DNA from: Symbiodinium natans
Taxonomy: Eukaryota > Sar > Dinophyceae > Suessiales > Symbiodiniaceae
DNA length: 64,000 nucleotides
NCBI GenBank assembly: GCA_905221605.1
Contig: CAJNDS010000733.1
Span: 1 to 64,000, forward strand
Direction of reading: 5' to 3'
This document shows, piece after piece, positions 1 to 10,800 of this stretch. The position numbers were made by a program, and so were the translations under genes. Under the pieces are notes generated by a model. The model did no database searches. It worked only from the letters and a program-made list of their open reading frames with translations, and had not been told where the DNA came from. The first letter of the stretch is position 1. The number at the start of each line of letters is the position of its first letter.

Positions 1-81
1 CTTAGGCATCAACCTCCATGTCTCCTCCCCCGATGGGCCGAGTTGAGGATTGGGGGACGGGGGTTAGGGCTTAGGGTTTAG

Positions 82-200
82 GCCTAAAGGGACCAAACAA
101 AGACCTATGACCTCGTGTAATCGTTTGGTGGAGGTATGGGCAATTTCTTGTCGGACATTGCCGGAGGAGACTTTCCCAGCACGCCCAACGCTTTCTGCTA
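82..200 (-). other. Exon-like island, strand uncertain
   Basis: Unique GC-rich segment ending against a CCCTAAA array. Two minus frames are open over most of it, and a plus frame also reads well (contains GGGMGNFLSDIAGG). It could be a 3' exon of the glycoside hydrolase gene to its right or part of another gene; no homology is recognised. Confidence 0.25.
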
Positions 201-228
201 AACCCTATAAACCCTAAACCCCAAACCC

Positions 229-318
229 CACCCTAAACCCTAAACCCTAAACCCTAAACCCTAAACCCTAAACCCTAAACCCTAAACCCTAAACCCTAAA
301 CCCTAAACCCTAAACCCC
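229..318. repeat. CCCTAAA array
   Basis: About a dozen near-perfect CCCTAAA units. The unique segment after it (331-395) has an open minus frame but no recognised product. Bases 440-760 hold only degenerate repeat and unlabelled unique sequence. Confidence 0.9.
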
Positions 319-1047
319 AAGCCCTCCGGGCCGCGGAGCCACGTCACCCCTGGCCCAGCTCTGCAGGCCTCTCCGCTCGCAAACTGCAAGATGGCTCAAG
401 GCTTCAGAAGGCTTGGAGATTGGTGCAGACGTTAGAGGCATCTAGGGCTTTTTGTTTGCAGGTTCTCTTTTGGGGGGGTTGCTCGATAGGAGTCACGAAG
501 TAAGGTGTTGGGGCTACGTAAGGTTCGTATGACACTGGTCGGCTGCCCGGCCACGGTGTTTTAGGGACCCATAGTTCAAAATTGCGCAGCTCTCATGATC
601 AAGGGACCTCTGATCAAGAGGGAACCGAACAATGACCCTGTGCTGGGGTGGGCGAAGGGTTTTAGGGCTTAGGGTTCCGCAAGCCCTTTGCAACCAACCT
701 AGACCCTAAGCCCAAAGCCAAGCCCTGAACTTAGACCAGTTCTGAAATGGTGGGAGGGTTTCACTGAAAGACTACTTCGACTCGTATGTGCATGGGCAGC
801 CTTCGATCTGGCTTGGAGGCTCTAAGGATCCATATAAGTACAAAAGAAGGTAAAACAAGAATCCTACCTAAAGCCCTATTGAGTAGTCGTAAGTAGGGCA
901 AGTACGCTGACAGCCTTATTTGGGGTACGCATCGCCTTACTAAAAAGTGCCCATGCAACTTCAAGTACTCAAAACCCTAAACCCTAAACCCTAAACCCTA
1001 GGCCCTACTTAAACCCCAAGAGTGAAGATTTTGGCTTACGTGTCTTG

Positions 1048-1131
1048 GCGCTTGCGGCCCGGCTTAGGAATTGCGTGTCACCCGCCAAGCCCGTCAGACA
1101 GCTTAGTGAAGGGCTTGCTCGGCACTGTCTA
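1048..1131 (-). other. Exon-like island
   Basis: Unique GC-rich segment between telomeric arrays. The minus frame is open and is followed by a GTAAGC donor-like site at its 3' edge; one plus frame is open too. It lies downstream, in gene sense, of the last recognised GH128 exon. Product unknown. Confidence 0.25.
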
Positions 1132-1311
1132 GGGTTGAGGGTTATAAGGGTTCTTAGGGTTCTAGGGTTATAGGGTTAGTAAGGTTATAGGGTTCTAGGG
1201 TTATTACGGTTCTAGGGTTATGGGCTAGTAAGGTTCTAGGGTTCTTAGGGTTCTGGGAGTACTATTATAGTGCTACAGGGTATTAGGGTTATATAGGGTC
1301 AAGGGTGCACT

Positions 1312-1402
1312 GTCCTGCGTTTGGCGCGATGACGACTTCCGCGCCGGCCATGGGCTGCGAGAGCGCGTGCACCAGGAGATGGGAGAGCCTATGGCTTGCC
1401 AC
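1312..1402 (-). other. Exon-like island, strand ambiguous
   Basis: A minus frame (contains QPMAGAEVVIAPNAGQ) and a plus frame (contains WRDDDFRAGHGLRERV) are both open. Position next to the minus-strand GH128 gene favours minus. No family recognised. Confidence 0.25.
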
Positions 1403-1510
1403 AAGGGCTTTGGGCTTTAGTAGGGTTTAGGGTTTAGGGTTTAGAGTTTAGGGTTTAGGGTTTAGGGCTTAGGGTGCAGCTTTGGGGCCCAAAACCCAAC
1501 CCAAAGAGCC

Positions 1511-1599
1511 CCATGTACCTATGTAGTAGATACTTGGGCCGGAAAGGGGGTTCTACTTCGTAGCTTTCAGGTCCGAGTATAGACTACATAGGTGCATGG
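1511..1599. mobile_element. MITE-like hairpin
   Basis: Imperfect inverted repeat: CCATGTACCTATGTAGT at the left end matches CCATGCACCTATGTAGT on the opposite strand at the right end, continuing with mismatches toward the centre. About 89 bp, no coding potential. Lies in a telomeric-repeat-rich stretch. Confidence 0.55.
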
Positions 1600-1757
1600 A
1601 CCCTTAGGGCAAAGTGGCAAAAACTCTTGCTTAACCCGAAACCCTGAATTCGATAAGGGTTTTGGGGCTCAGGGTCCCTTCCTTGTGTTTAGGGTTTAGG
1701 GTTTAGGGTTTAGGGTTTAGGGTTTAGGGTTTAGGGCCACCCCAACCCCGACAATAC

Positions 1758-1807
1758 CTGAGTTGGCATTGTAAATGCTGTTGAGCAGTGTTCCTGAGCA
1801 AGATCCT
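1758..1807 (-). CDS. Probable exon 12 of the GH128 gene
   Basis: Bounded by an AG acceptor (GAAAG|AGG) and a GT donor (CTCAG|GTATTG). In the phase left by exon 11 it continues the frame as ...DSRGGSCSGTLLN... and ends ...YNANSG. The segment is expected to follow the VERYAW motif near the C-terminus of GH128-type domains. The intron separating it from exon 11 carries a 2.4 kb inverted-repeat element. The true C-terminus, and whether 1312-1402 belongs, is unresolved. Confidence 0.5.
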
Positions 1808-4800
1808 CTTTCCACCCAGACCTGAGGGGCTACCGAGATTCAGATAACGACCACAGGGTTTAGGGTTTAGGGTTTAGGGTCTACCAAGATTCAGCTAAGG
1901 ACCACACCAAGACTGCACATTTTTTTTGGGTCTTTTTTTTTTTTTTTTGGCCATTTTTTTTTTGGTCGATTTCCTTGGTTTTCTCTAGGAAAAACCCTAC
2001 TTTCCTTACATTTTGGACGGATTTTCTGTCATTTCCCTGAGGTTTTCGTTGGTTTTTCATAGGGAAAAACCTATTTTTTTACATTTTGGACGGATTTCCT
2101 GTAATTTCCCCTTAGGTTGAAGCACGCTCTGCACGGCTTAAAAAAAGCGGGGGGGTTGGGGGGGGCGCAGCCCCCCCATTTGCAAACACAATGCACACAC
2201 GATGTTTTTCAACTAGTTTCTTGGGCTTTGAAGCACGCTTGGTACAGCTTAAAAGAAGCGGGGGGGTTGGGGGGGGCGCAGCCCCCCCCATTTGCAATGC
2301 TCACACGATGTTTTTCAACTAGTTTCTTGGGTTGGGAAGCACGCTTGGTACGGCTTAAAAGAAGCAGGGGGGGTTGGGGGGGGGCGCAGCCACCCCCCAT
2401 TTGCAAACACCCTGCTCACATGATGGGTGTCAACAAGTTTCTTGGGCTTTGAAGCGCGCTCTGCACGGCTTAAAAAACAAAAAAAAGCGGGGGGGTTGGG
2501 GGGGGCGCAGCCCCCCCCATTTGCAAACACAATGCTCACACGATGCTTTTCAACTAGTTTCTTGGGCTTTGAAGCAAGCTTGGTACGACTTAAATGAAGC
2601 GGGGGGGGGGTTGGGGGAAAACACAGCCCCCCCTCATTGGCAAACACCCTGCTCACATGACGGGTGTCAACAAGTTTCTTGGGCTTTGAAGCACGCTCTG
2701 CACGGCTTGAAAAAAACACATGACGGGTGTCAACAAGTTTCTTGGGCTTTGAAGCGCGCTCTGCACGGCTTGAAAAAAACGAGGTTTTCGTTCTTTTTCC
2801 TAAGGAAACCCTCTTCTGATTACATTTTGGACGGATTTCGTCAAACGTCAAAGCGTACGTTGCTTTTCCTTAGTTTGTCCTAGGGAAAACCCTATTTGGT
2901 TCGTTTTCTTGGTTTCTATCATTCCCTCTATATTTTCATCGGATTCATACTTTTTTTTCAACTAGTTTCTCGGGCTTTGAAGCACGCTTGGTACGGCTTA
3001 ACAGAAGCGGGGGGGGGTTGGGGGGGCGCAGCCCCCCCCCCCCATTTGCAAACACCCTGCTCACATGATGGGTGTCAACAAATTTCTTGGGCTTTGAAGC
3101 ACGCTCTGCACGGCTTAAAAAAAGCGGGGGGGTTGGGGGGGGCGCAGCCCCCCCCCATTTGCAAACACAATGCACACACGATGTTTTTCAACTAGTTTCT
3201 TGGGCTTTGAAGCACGCTTGGTACAGCTTAAAAGAAGCGGGGGGGTTGGGGGGGGCGCAGCCCCCCCCATTTGCAATGCTCACACGATGTTTTTCAACTA
3301 GTTTCTTGGGTTGGGAAGCACGCTTGGTACGGCTTAAAAGAAGCGGGGGGGGTTGGGGGGGGCGCAGCCCCCCCCCATTTGCAAACACCCTGCTCACATG
3401 ATGGGTGTCAACAAGTTTCTTGGGCTTTGAAGCACGCTCTGCACGGCTTAAAAAAAGCGGGGGGGTTGGGGGGGGCGCAGCCCCCCCCATTTGCAAACAC
3501 AATGCTCACACGATGTTTTTCAACTAGTTTCTTGGGCTTTGAAGCACGCTTGGTACGGCTTAAAAGAAGCGGTGGGGGGTTGGGGGGGGGCGCAGCCCCC
3601 CCCCATTTGCAAACACCATGCTCACATGATGGGTGTCAACAAGTTTCTTGGGCTTTGAAGCACGCTCTGCACAGCTTAAAAAAAGCGGGGGGCGCCAGCC
3701 CCCCCCCCAATTTGCAAACACAATGCTCACACGATGTTTTTCCACTAGTTTCTTGGGCTTTGAAGCACGCTTGGTACGGCTTAAAAGAAGCGGGGGGTTG
3801 GGGGGGGTGCAGCCCCCCCCACCATTTGCAAACACCCTGCTCACATGATGGGTGTCAACAAGTTTCTTGGGCTTTGAAGCACGCACGCTCTGCACGGCTT
3901 AAAAAAAAAACAAAAAAAGCGGGGGGGTTGGGGGGGGCGCAGCCCCCCCCATTTGCAAACACAATGCTCACACGATGTTTTTCAACTAGTTTCTTGGGCT
4001 TCGAAGCACGCTTCCTTTCTTCCTTCCTTGCTTCCTTCCTTTCTTCCTTCCTTTCTTCCTTCCTTGTTTCCTTCCTTTCTTCCTTCCCTCCTTTCTTCCT
4101 TCCTTCCTTCCTTCCTTCCTTGTTTTCTTCCTTTCTTTCATCCTTCCTTCCTTCCTTTCTTTCCTTCTTTCCTTCTAAAACGTACCAGAAATAACGCTTT
4201 CCTATGAAACCACAGAGAAATTACTGTTTTTCGTACCAAAAACCACGAAAATGCATCAAATCCTTTAAAAATATGGAGGGAATGGTGGTTTTCTTAGGAA
4301 AAACCAAGAAAATCGACCAACAAAAAAAAAAAAGGCCAAAAAAAAAAAGACCCAAAAAAATAGGCCCTCCTTCCCCTACCCCCCCCCCCCCCGTAGGTTC
4401 CCGCATAATTATATAAGGCTATTGAGGGATAATCAAGGCTAATTAAGGTCATTTAAGGGGGGAACCCAGGAGGGGTAGTATGGAGGGGGTAGAAGGGGAA
4501 CCCATGATAAACCCTAAACCCTAACCCTAAACCCTAAACCCTAAACCCGAAACCCTAAACCCTTAACCCCCCGGCTGTCCTTCGAATCGTGCCAAGCGTA
4601 CCGCTCCACCATCTCGTGGCTTTCCATCCAGGGCAGGACTTCCTTGTGGCGTTGGTTGTCGGTTGGGATGTTACAGCTTCTAGGAGTTTAGGGTTTAGGG
4701 TTTAGGGTTTGAACATCCAGTAACAGCCCAGTATATTGATTATAATAGGGGTAAGGACTGTTAGTCTTGGCTGACTTCTGACCCCTTCCTGAAAGTTTAA

Positions 4801-7800
4801 CTTTGAGGCTCCTTATTGTAGTTTCTACAAGAAACCAAAAAGTTAAACTCCTAAGAGCCAGCCAGAAGAAAGCCAAGTAGCATAAGGGGGAACAGTCCAA
4901 GTTGTTGATAATGATTTTGATACGAAGAGTTCCACGCACCCTACACCCCAAATACAACAACAACCAAGCCCTGCGCCCCGAATCCAATAACCCCAAACCC
5001 CAAACCCCAAACCCCAAACCCCAAACCCCAAACCCCAAACCCTAAACCCTAAACCCAAAGCCCATACTCCAAGCTTCGTTGATGAAGGCGTTGACTTCCT
5101 CCTGGCTCCACTTGCCTTACTGTTGGTTAGTAGGGAATGAGGGAATGAGGTACACTATATTATCACTTAAAGGGTGTCTTTGGGGGGATATGGGGTACCT
5201 CCCTAAACCTTAAACCCTAAGCCCCAAACCCTAAACCTACTAACCAACAGTAAGTTGCTCGGGTTCGCGTTGCTCTCGGCAATCGTCTGCGGGGCGAACT
5301 CCGTGATCCAAACCGGCTTCTGGTAGGTGCTAATGACATCTTCCTGGGGGTTCAGGGTTGAGGGTTTATAGGGTCTATAGGGTTTGTAGGGTTCATAGGG
5401 TGTAAAGGGTTTATAGGGTTTACAGGGTTGGGGTTCAGGTTGTGGGGCTTGCAGGGTTTACAGGGTTTATGGGGTTCACAGGGCTTATAGGGTGTACAGG
5501 GTCTTTGGCTTCACAGGGTTTGTAGGGTTTATGGCGTTTATAGGGTTCAGGGTTTCGCGGGTTGGGGTTAATATGCTTCAGGGTTTAGGGTTTATTGGGC
5601 TCAGGGGCTTAGGGCTTAGGGTATAGCACCCGCAACAAGCCCGAGCACCATACTGGCCCTTTACAATCGAACGAAGAGCCTTGAAACCTGCAACCCTATA
5701 ACCTTTGAATCTACATGGGTAGTTCTCCAAATTAGGATCCCTTGCTGGGGTCCTACACATAGCACGGCACCCTTAAAAGGATCCCTAATTTCGAGAACTG
5801 ACCACATAACCCAAAACAGGTCGCAACAGACGCAAGTGTCGATGTCGCTCTTGAACTTCTCTGCCTTAGCCCCTTTGTACCAGTGCACGCACACAAAGTC
5901 GACGTGCGGCTTGGCTGCCATGAACCTTGATCGCACAACATCGCACGCGCATTAGGGTTTAGGGTTTAGGGTTTAGGGTTTAGGGCTTAGGGTGCATGGC
6001 CCTAAGCACTAAGCTCGACATAGCCCATGCTCAGACCCAACAGCATAGCTTCACATTTCCGCCATTTCCGGTTTTCGGCCCTGTTTGATCTTGGAGAACA
6101 GTATCTGCGAGAGGAAAGCATGTCTGTGGAGGAGGTTGCTTCCAAGAGACACAGGTTCCCCAGACAAGGCTCTTCCAACCCTAAACCCCAAATCTTAAAC
6201 GCTGAACAAAAACTAAACCCTAAACAAGCAAGAGCAGATGGGTCCCTAAACCCTAAACCCTAAACCCTAAACCCTAAACCCTAAACCCTAAACCCTAAGG
6301 CCCCGTCGTTTCACGTTGAATAAGTTCAGAAGTCCTCAGCCCCCCCCGTCTCCCCACCAAAAATAAGCAAAAACCGATCAGCAAATCGCCAGACACTGAC
6401 ACGGAAGGCCTTTGTAGGGTTTAGGGTTCAGGTGTAGGGCTCCGGATTGTGGATTGAAGCTGCCTCTCCAAATCACGAAAACCCTTCAGCCTCCCACAGC
6501 CCTGAGAACCCTGCTCTAACAACCCCAAAGCCTCCCACCCTAAACCCCAAACCCCAAACCCTGAACCCTAAACCCTAAACCCTAAATCCTAAACCCTAAG
6601 TGCAGCAGCAAGAGCTCCGGGAACCAGGAGCCAGTCACAGGATTCCCGGCCGTGGCTGGGGATCCCAGGCGACCACCTTCATTTAAAGGGTTCAGGTTTT
6701 AGGGTTTAGGTTTAGGGTTTAGGGTTTAGGGTTTAGGGTTTAGGGTTTAGGGTTTAGGGTTTAGGGTTTAAGGTTTAGGGTCTAGGGTCTAGGGTTTAGG
6801 GTTCAGAGTGTGGGGTTGATTGAGGGTGTAGGGCTTAGGGTTTAACAATGGTCCTTCGGGGGATTCTCTACATTATGGGCCTTTCTTGGATACCCCAAAT
6901 ATGAGGCCCCGGATGAAAATAGGAACCGCAATAGGCACCCTTATTGAGACAACTCCCCAAATTTCTGTGGTATCGTGGAATTAGGTACTGAATAGTACGA
7001 AACAGGTCCTTGGGGTACTTATTTCATTCCATAAAGGATCGTCTTTTACAGTGTGCTACCAAAAGGACCCGATGGGTTCTTTTTTAAGGCTGGTGGGCTT
7101 CACGGGGCCCAAACATGTTAGGTGCTAGAATGTCTAACCCTAAACCCTAAACCCTGTCTCTTCCGCTGCCATCTCTCGATCTTCATGGGGGCTTTCTTTT
7201 GATTCTGGCACTCCTGCTTCTTGACCGGGTCCCACAGCAAAAAATGGCCAGGATAGTTCCCCGTCTGGATCTTTGTGAAGAAGCCGCGCCGTAACAGCTT
7301 GGGATACTGCCTCCTCGTTGCCCAGGAGTATCTCTGCCCTGGACTGAAGCTCCTTGAGGACCACTAACCCTAAACCCTAAACCCTAAACCCTAAACCCTA
7401 AACCCTAAACCCTAAACCCTAAACCCTAAACCCTAAACACTGTAAGAAGGATGACTCGCTTGGGAGAACCGCGCCATCCCGAGCTCTTTCTGGGAGTGGA
7501 AGAGCTGTTGATTTGCAAGAACATCACTAAACCCTAAACCCTAAACCCTAAACCCTAAACCCTAAACCCTAAACCCTAAACCCTAAACCCTAAACCCTAA
7601 ACCCTAAACCCTAAACCCTAAACCCTAAACCCTAAACAGCTGCCTTAGATCCCGAAGGCTTCAGGGAGGCCATCGGGGGAGATCAGTGCAAGGAAACGGG
7701 CGTTCTGGGTTGGAGAAACCAAAAAGCCCTCCTAAAGCGTAACCCGAAATCCCCCAACCCCCCAAAACCCCTGAAACAAACCGCACTAAGCCTTGAAACC

Positions 7801-10800
7801 CCAAACCCCTAAATTCCTCAAACCCCTAGACCCCTAGAAAACCCCTAACCCAGACTAAGCCCCAAAACCCCAAAGACCAAACCCCAAACCAAAAACCCTG
7901 AACCCCTGAAGCCGCTCAAAGCCCCCCTAAACCCACGACAGCCGCCTGCCGGCACTTTCGCTTCAACCTCTGGCCACAAGGCCAGCGCCTCACTCACACT
8001 CCTCGGCTGTCGGGGGGGAGGAGTTTTGTAGGGTGCTATGGGGAGGGAGTTAAAGGGTTTAGGGTTTAAGGTTTTGGGGGTTTAGGCTTATAAGGGGGTC
8101 TCAAGGCGTTTAGGGTTCTAAGGGTTCAGGACGGGCTGGCTGTAGGGTTTAGGGGGATGAGGAGTCGAGGATTTCCGCACACCAACCCGGTGCCCTCTTT
8201 TGATTGCAGGAATTCAGAAGGAACCTAGCCCTAAAAAAAAAAAATGAGGACATACTGGGTACCTGGTTTCCAACGACTTTGTAGTTCGAGTGCCCAGCCT
8301 GTCAGATTTGGGGCCGAAGGTTCGGAGTTTAGGGTTTAGGGTTTAGGGTTTGGGGTTTGGGGTTTAGGGTTTAGGGTTTAGGGTTTGGGGTTTGGGGTTT
8401 GGGGTTCGGGGTTTGGGGTTTGGGGTCTGGGGTCTAGGGTTTAAGTTTAAGCAAGGAGAGTCGGTGTGTTGCTGTTTGTGGGGCACCGGAGTTCTTCCAG
8501 CGAGTGTCTACGTAGCCTACACCCAAAAATCCTGAACCTCGTGCGATTCCTTGTTGTTAAGTATACGCCTTGGGTGTGCAGGGTTTAGGGTTTAGGGCTC
8601 TTCTGCCTTTCACACAACATGAGGCCATCGCATCCAAACCATGCCCGAAACAGAAACTAAACCCTAAACCCTAAACCCTAAACCCTAAACCCTAACCCCT
8701 AAACCCTAAACCCTAAACCCTAAACCCTAAACCCTAAACCCCCACAACCCCAAACTGGTAGCAGGAGGCTCATGTTGGCTTGGTCGGCGTGGTCCGGCTC
8801 ATTGAAGCCGAGCAATACTTCGCTTCCGGACGCCGGGCTCCATTGGAGGTACTTGGCCTGGGGAGCTGACGGTTCAGGTTTCTAGGGTCTAGGGTCTAGG
8901 GTCTAGGGTCTAGGGTTTGGGGTTTAGGGTTTAGGGTTTAGGGTTTAGGGCTCCATTGGAGGTACTTGGCCTGGGGAGCTGAGGGTTCAGGAGGGGGCTC
9001 TAGGGCTCCTAAATCCCTCTAAGCCCTGAAGCCCTCCCTGAACGTGTAGGGTTTAGGGTTTAGGGTTTAGGGTTTAGGGTTTAGGGTTTAGGGTTTAGGG
9101 TTTAGGGTTTAGGGTTTGGGGTTTGGAGTTTACTTTTTTTTTTTCTTCGGTCAGTATGTGGTGTCTTGGGACATGGGGCGCGGTGCCATAGAGCCAAGCG
9201 ACTTTCTGCATGATCGGGACAAACTCGACGTCGTCTGGAACCTTATTCGTGTTGGGGGTGTAGGGTTTCTGGCCCAAACCCCAAACCCCAAACCCCAAAC
9301 CCCAATCCCCAAACCCTGAACCCTAAACCCCAAACCCCAAACCCCAAACCCCAAACCCCAAACCCTAAACCCTAAACCCTAAACCCTAAACCCTAAACAT
9401 CCCCAACCCTAGAAACTAATCCCAGCGAGCCGCAGTGATCTTGGGCTTCAGGCCCCAGGAGTAGAACCAGGAGACGTTGAGTGCATGCAGCTGGGTTTCT
9501 CCTGCAAGGGTTTAGGGTTTAGGGTTTAGGGTTCAGGGTTTAGGGTTTAGGGTTTAGGGTTTAGGGTTTAGGGTTTAGGGGGACAGGGTGGCCCTACTGG
9601 GGCTTTCAAATTTCTATAGGGTTTAGGGTTTTGGGCTGCGCTTCTCCCTGAATCGATCTTCTGATGAGGTTTATCGGGCGTACGGTCTCTACTGCAGGGA
9701 CCGAGAGATAGAACTCGGGTTCTTAGGGTTAAAGAGTTTGATTGGTTCTCTCAATATGGGGGGTTGACGATATTTTGGGTACCTCATTGGGGCCCTTGAT
9801 CTGAAAGACTCCTACTAGATAGCATTAGGGCTCTTAGGGTTGAAGACTTCAACCCTAAGAGTTTGAGGTTCTCCCAATATTTGGGGGTTTTCGATCTTAG
9901 GGGTACCCTTCTTGAGGCCGCATTCTAAGGGAATTCTACTATTTGGGCCTATTTTCGGGGTCCCCGATTTTCGTAAACCCCCCCCCCCCCCCCCCCCCCC
10001 CCGTATATGGTTTGTGGGTGCGTAACCTAAGGTGATCCCGACAAAGGGAGGCCCCCTAGGCATGAGAAGGAAGAAGACCGCCATCCAGCAATACTTGAAG
10101 ATAGGAATTACCACCGAATTCTGCTGGGGGTCCTAAGCCAACTCTTACTTGTGGTAACATGTAATTCTAAAGCAAAACTAAGGGGATAACAAATGGGATT
10201 CTAACCCCACCGAAAAAACCCCAAAGTCTAAACTCGCCCTAAACCCTAAACCCTAAACCCTAAACCCTACCTAAACCCTAAACCCTAAACACCCTAAACC
10301 CCAAACCCCAAAACCCAAACCCGAAACCCGAGACCCTAAACCCTAAACCCTCGGCTCCATAGCCGCTGGAGGACGGCATGCCGACACCCTTTTTCGGAGT
10401 GACGGTCCTCCAGGTGCACACAGGAAGGGCGCATGTAGGGTTTAGGGTTTAGGGTTTGGGGTTTGGGGTCTAGGTTTAGGGTTTAGGGAGTTCAGGAGTA
10501 GGTACCCCTAAACCCTAAACCCCAAAACCTAAACACGTTAGGGGTACATACCCTTCAATTTGTAGGTATGAGCCCATTATGCCGGTGAACATCGTCCCAG
10601 GTGCGGGACAGACTTAGAGGTTTATGGTACTTACTAGCCAGCTATGACCGTACTTAGAACCCACTGACAAGCCCCCTTAAGTGCCCTAAGATGGTTAGAA
10701 GTACACTTGTAAGTGCAGTTACAATTGGCTAGTAAGTACCATGACCCTCCAAGTAGCACTGATTATGATTGAGGCCGCCGGGGTCTGAATTCATCTTCTG

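Larger units (their letters stand above)
1920..4361. mobile_element. 2.4 kb terminal-inverted-repeat element with internal satellite
   Basis: The left end (1920-1995: T-runs, GGGTC, GGCC, GGTCGAT, CCTTGGTTTTCTC) is matched in reverse complement at 4296-4360, giving terminal inverted repeats of about 65-75 bp. Inside are three copies of TTACATTTTGGACGGATTT (near 2006, 2078, 2819), a G/C-hairpin satellite and a TTCC tract. Reading frames across it are satellite translation, not genes. It lies between exons 11 and 12 of the GH128 gene. No transposase is visible, so it would be non-autonomous. Confidence 0.65.

Noticed and set aside
2112-4207. Long overlapping ORFs on both strands (up to 307 codons)
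   Set aside because: They are translations of the hairpin satellite and the TTCC tract, with the same peptide repeated in every frame.
6027-6263. Exon of the GH128 gene
   Set aside because: Exons 7 and 8 join in frame with GC-AG borders without it and the family has no extra segment there.
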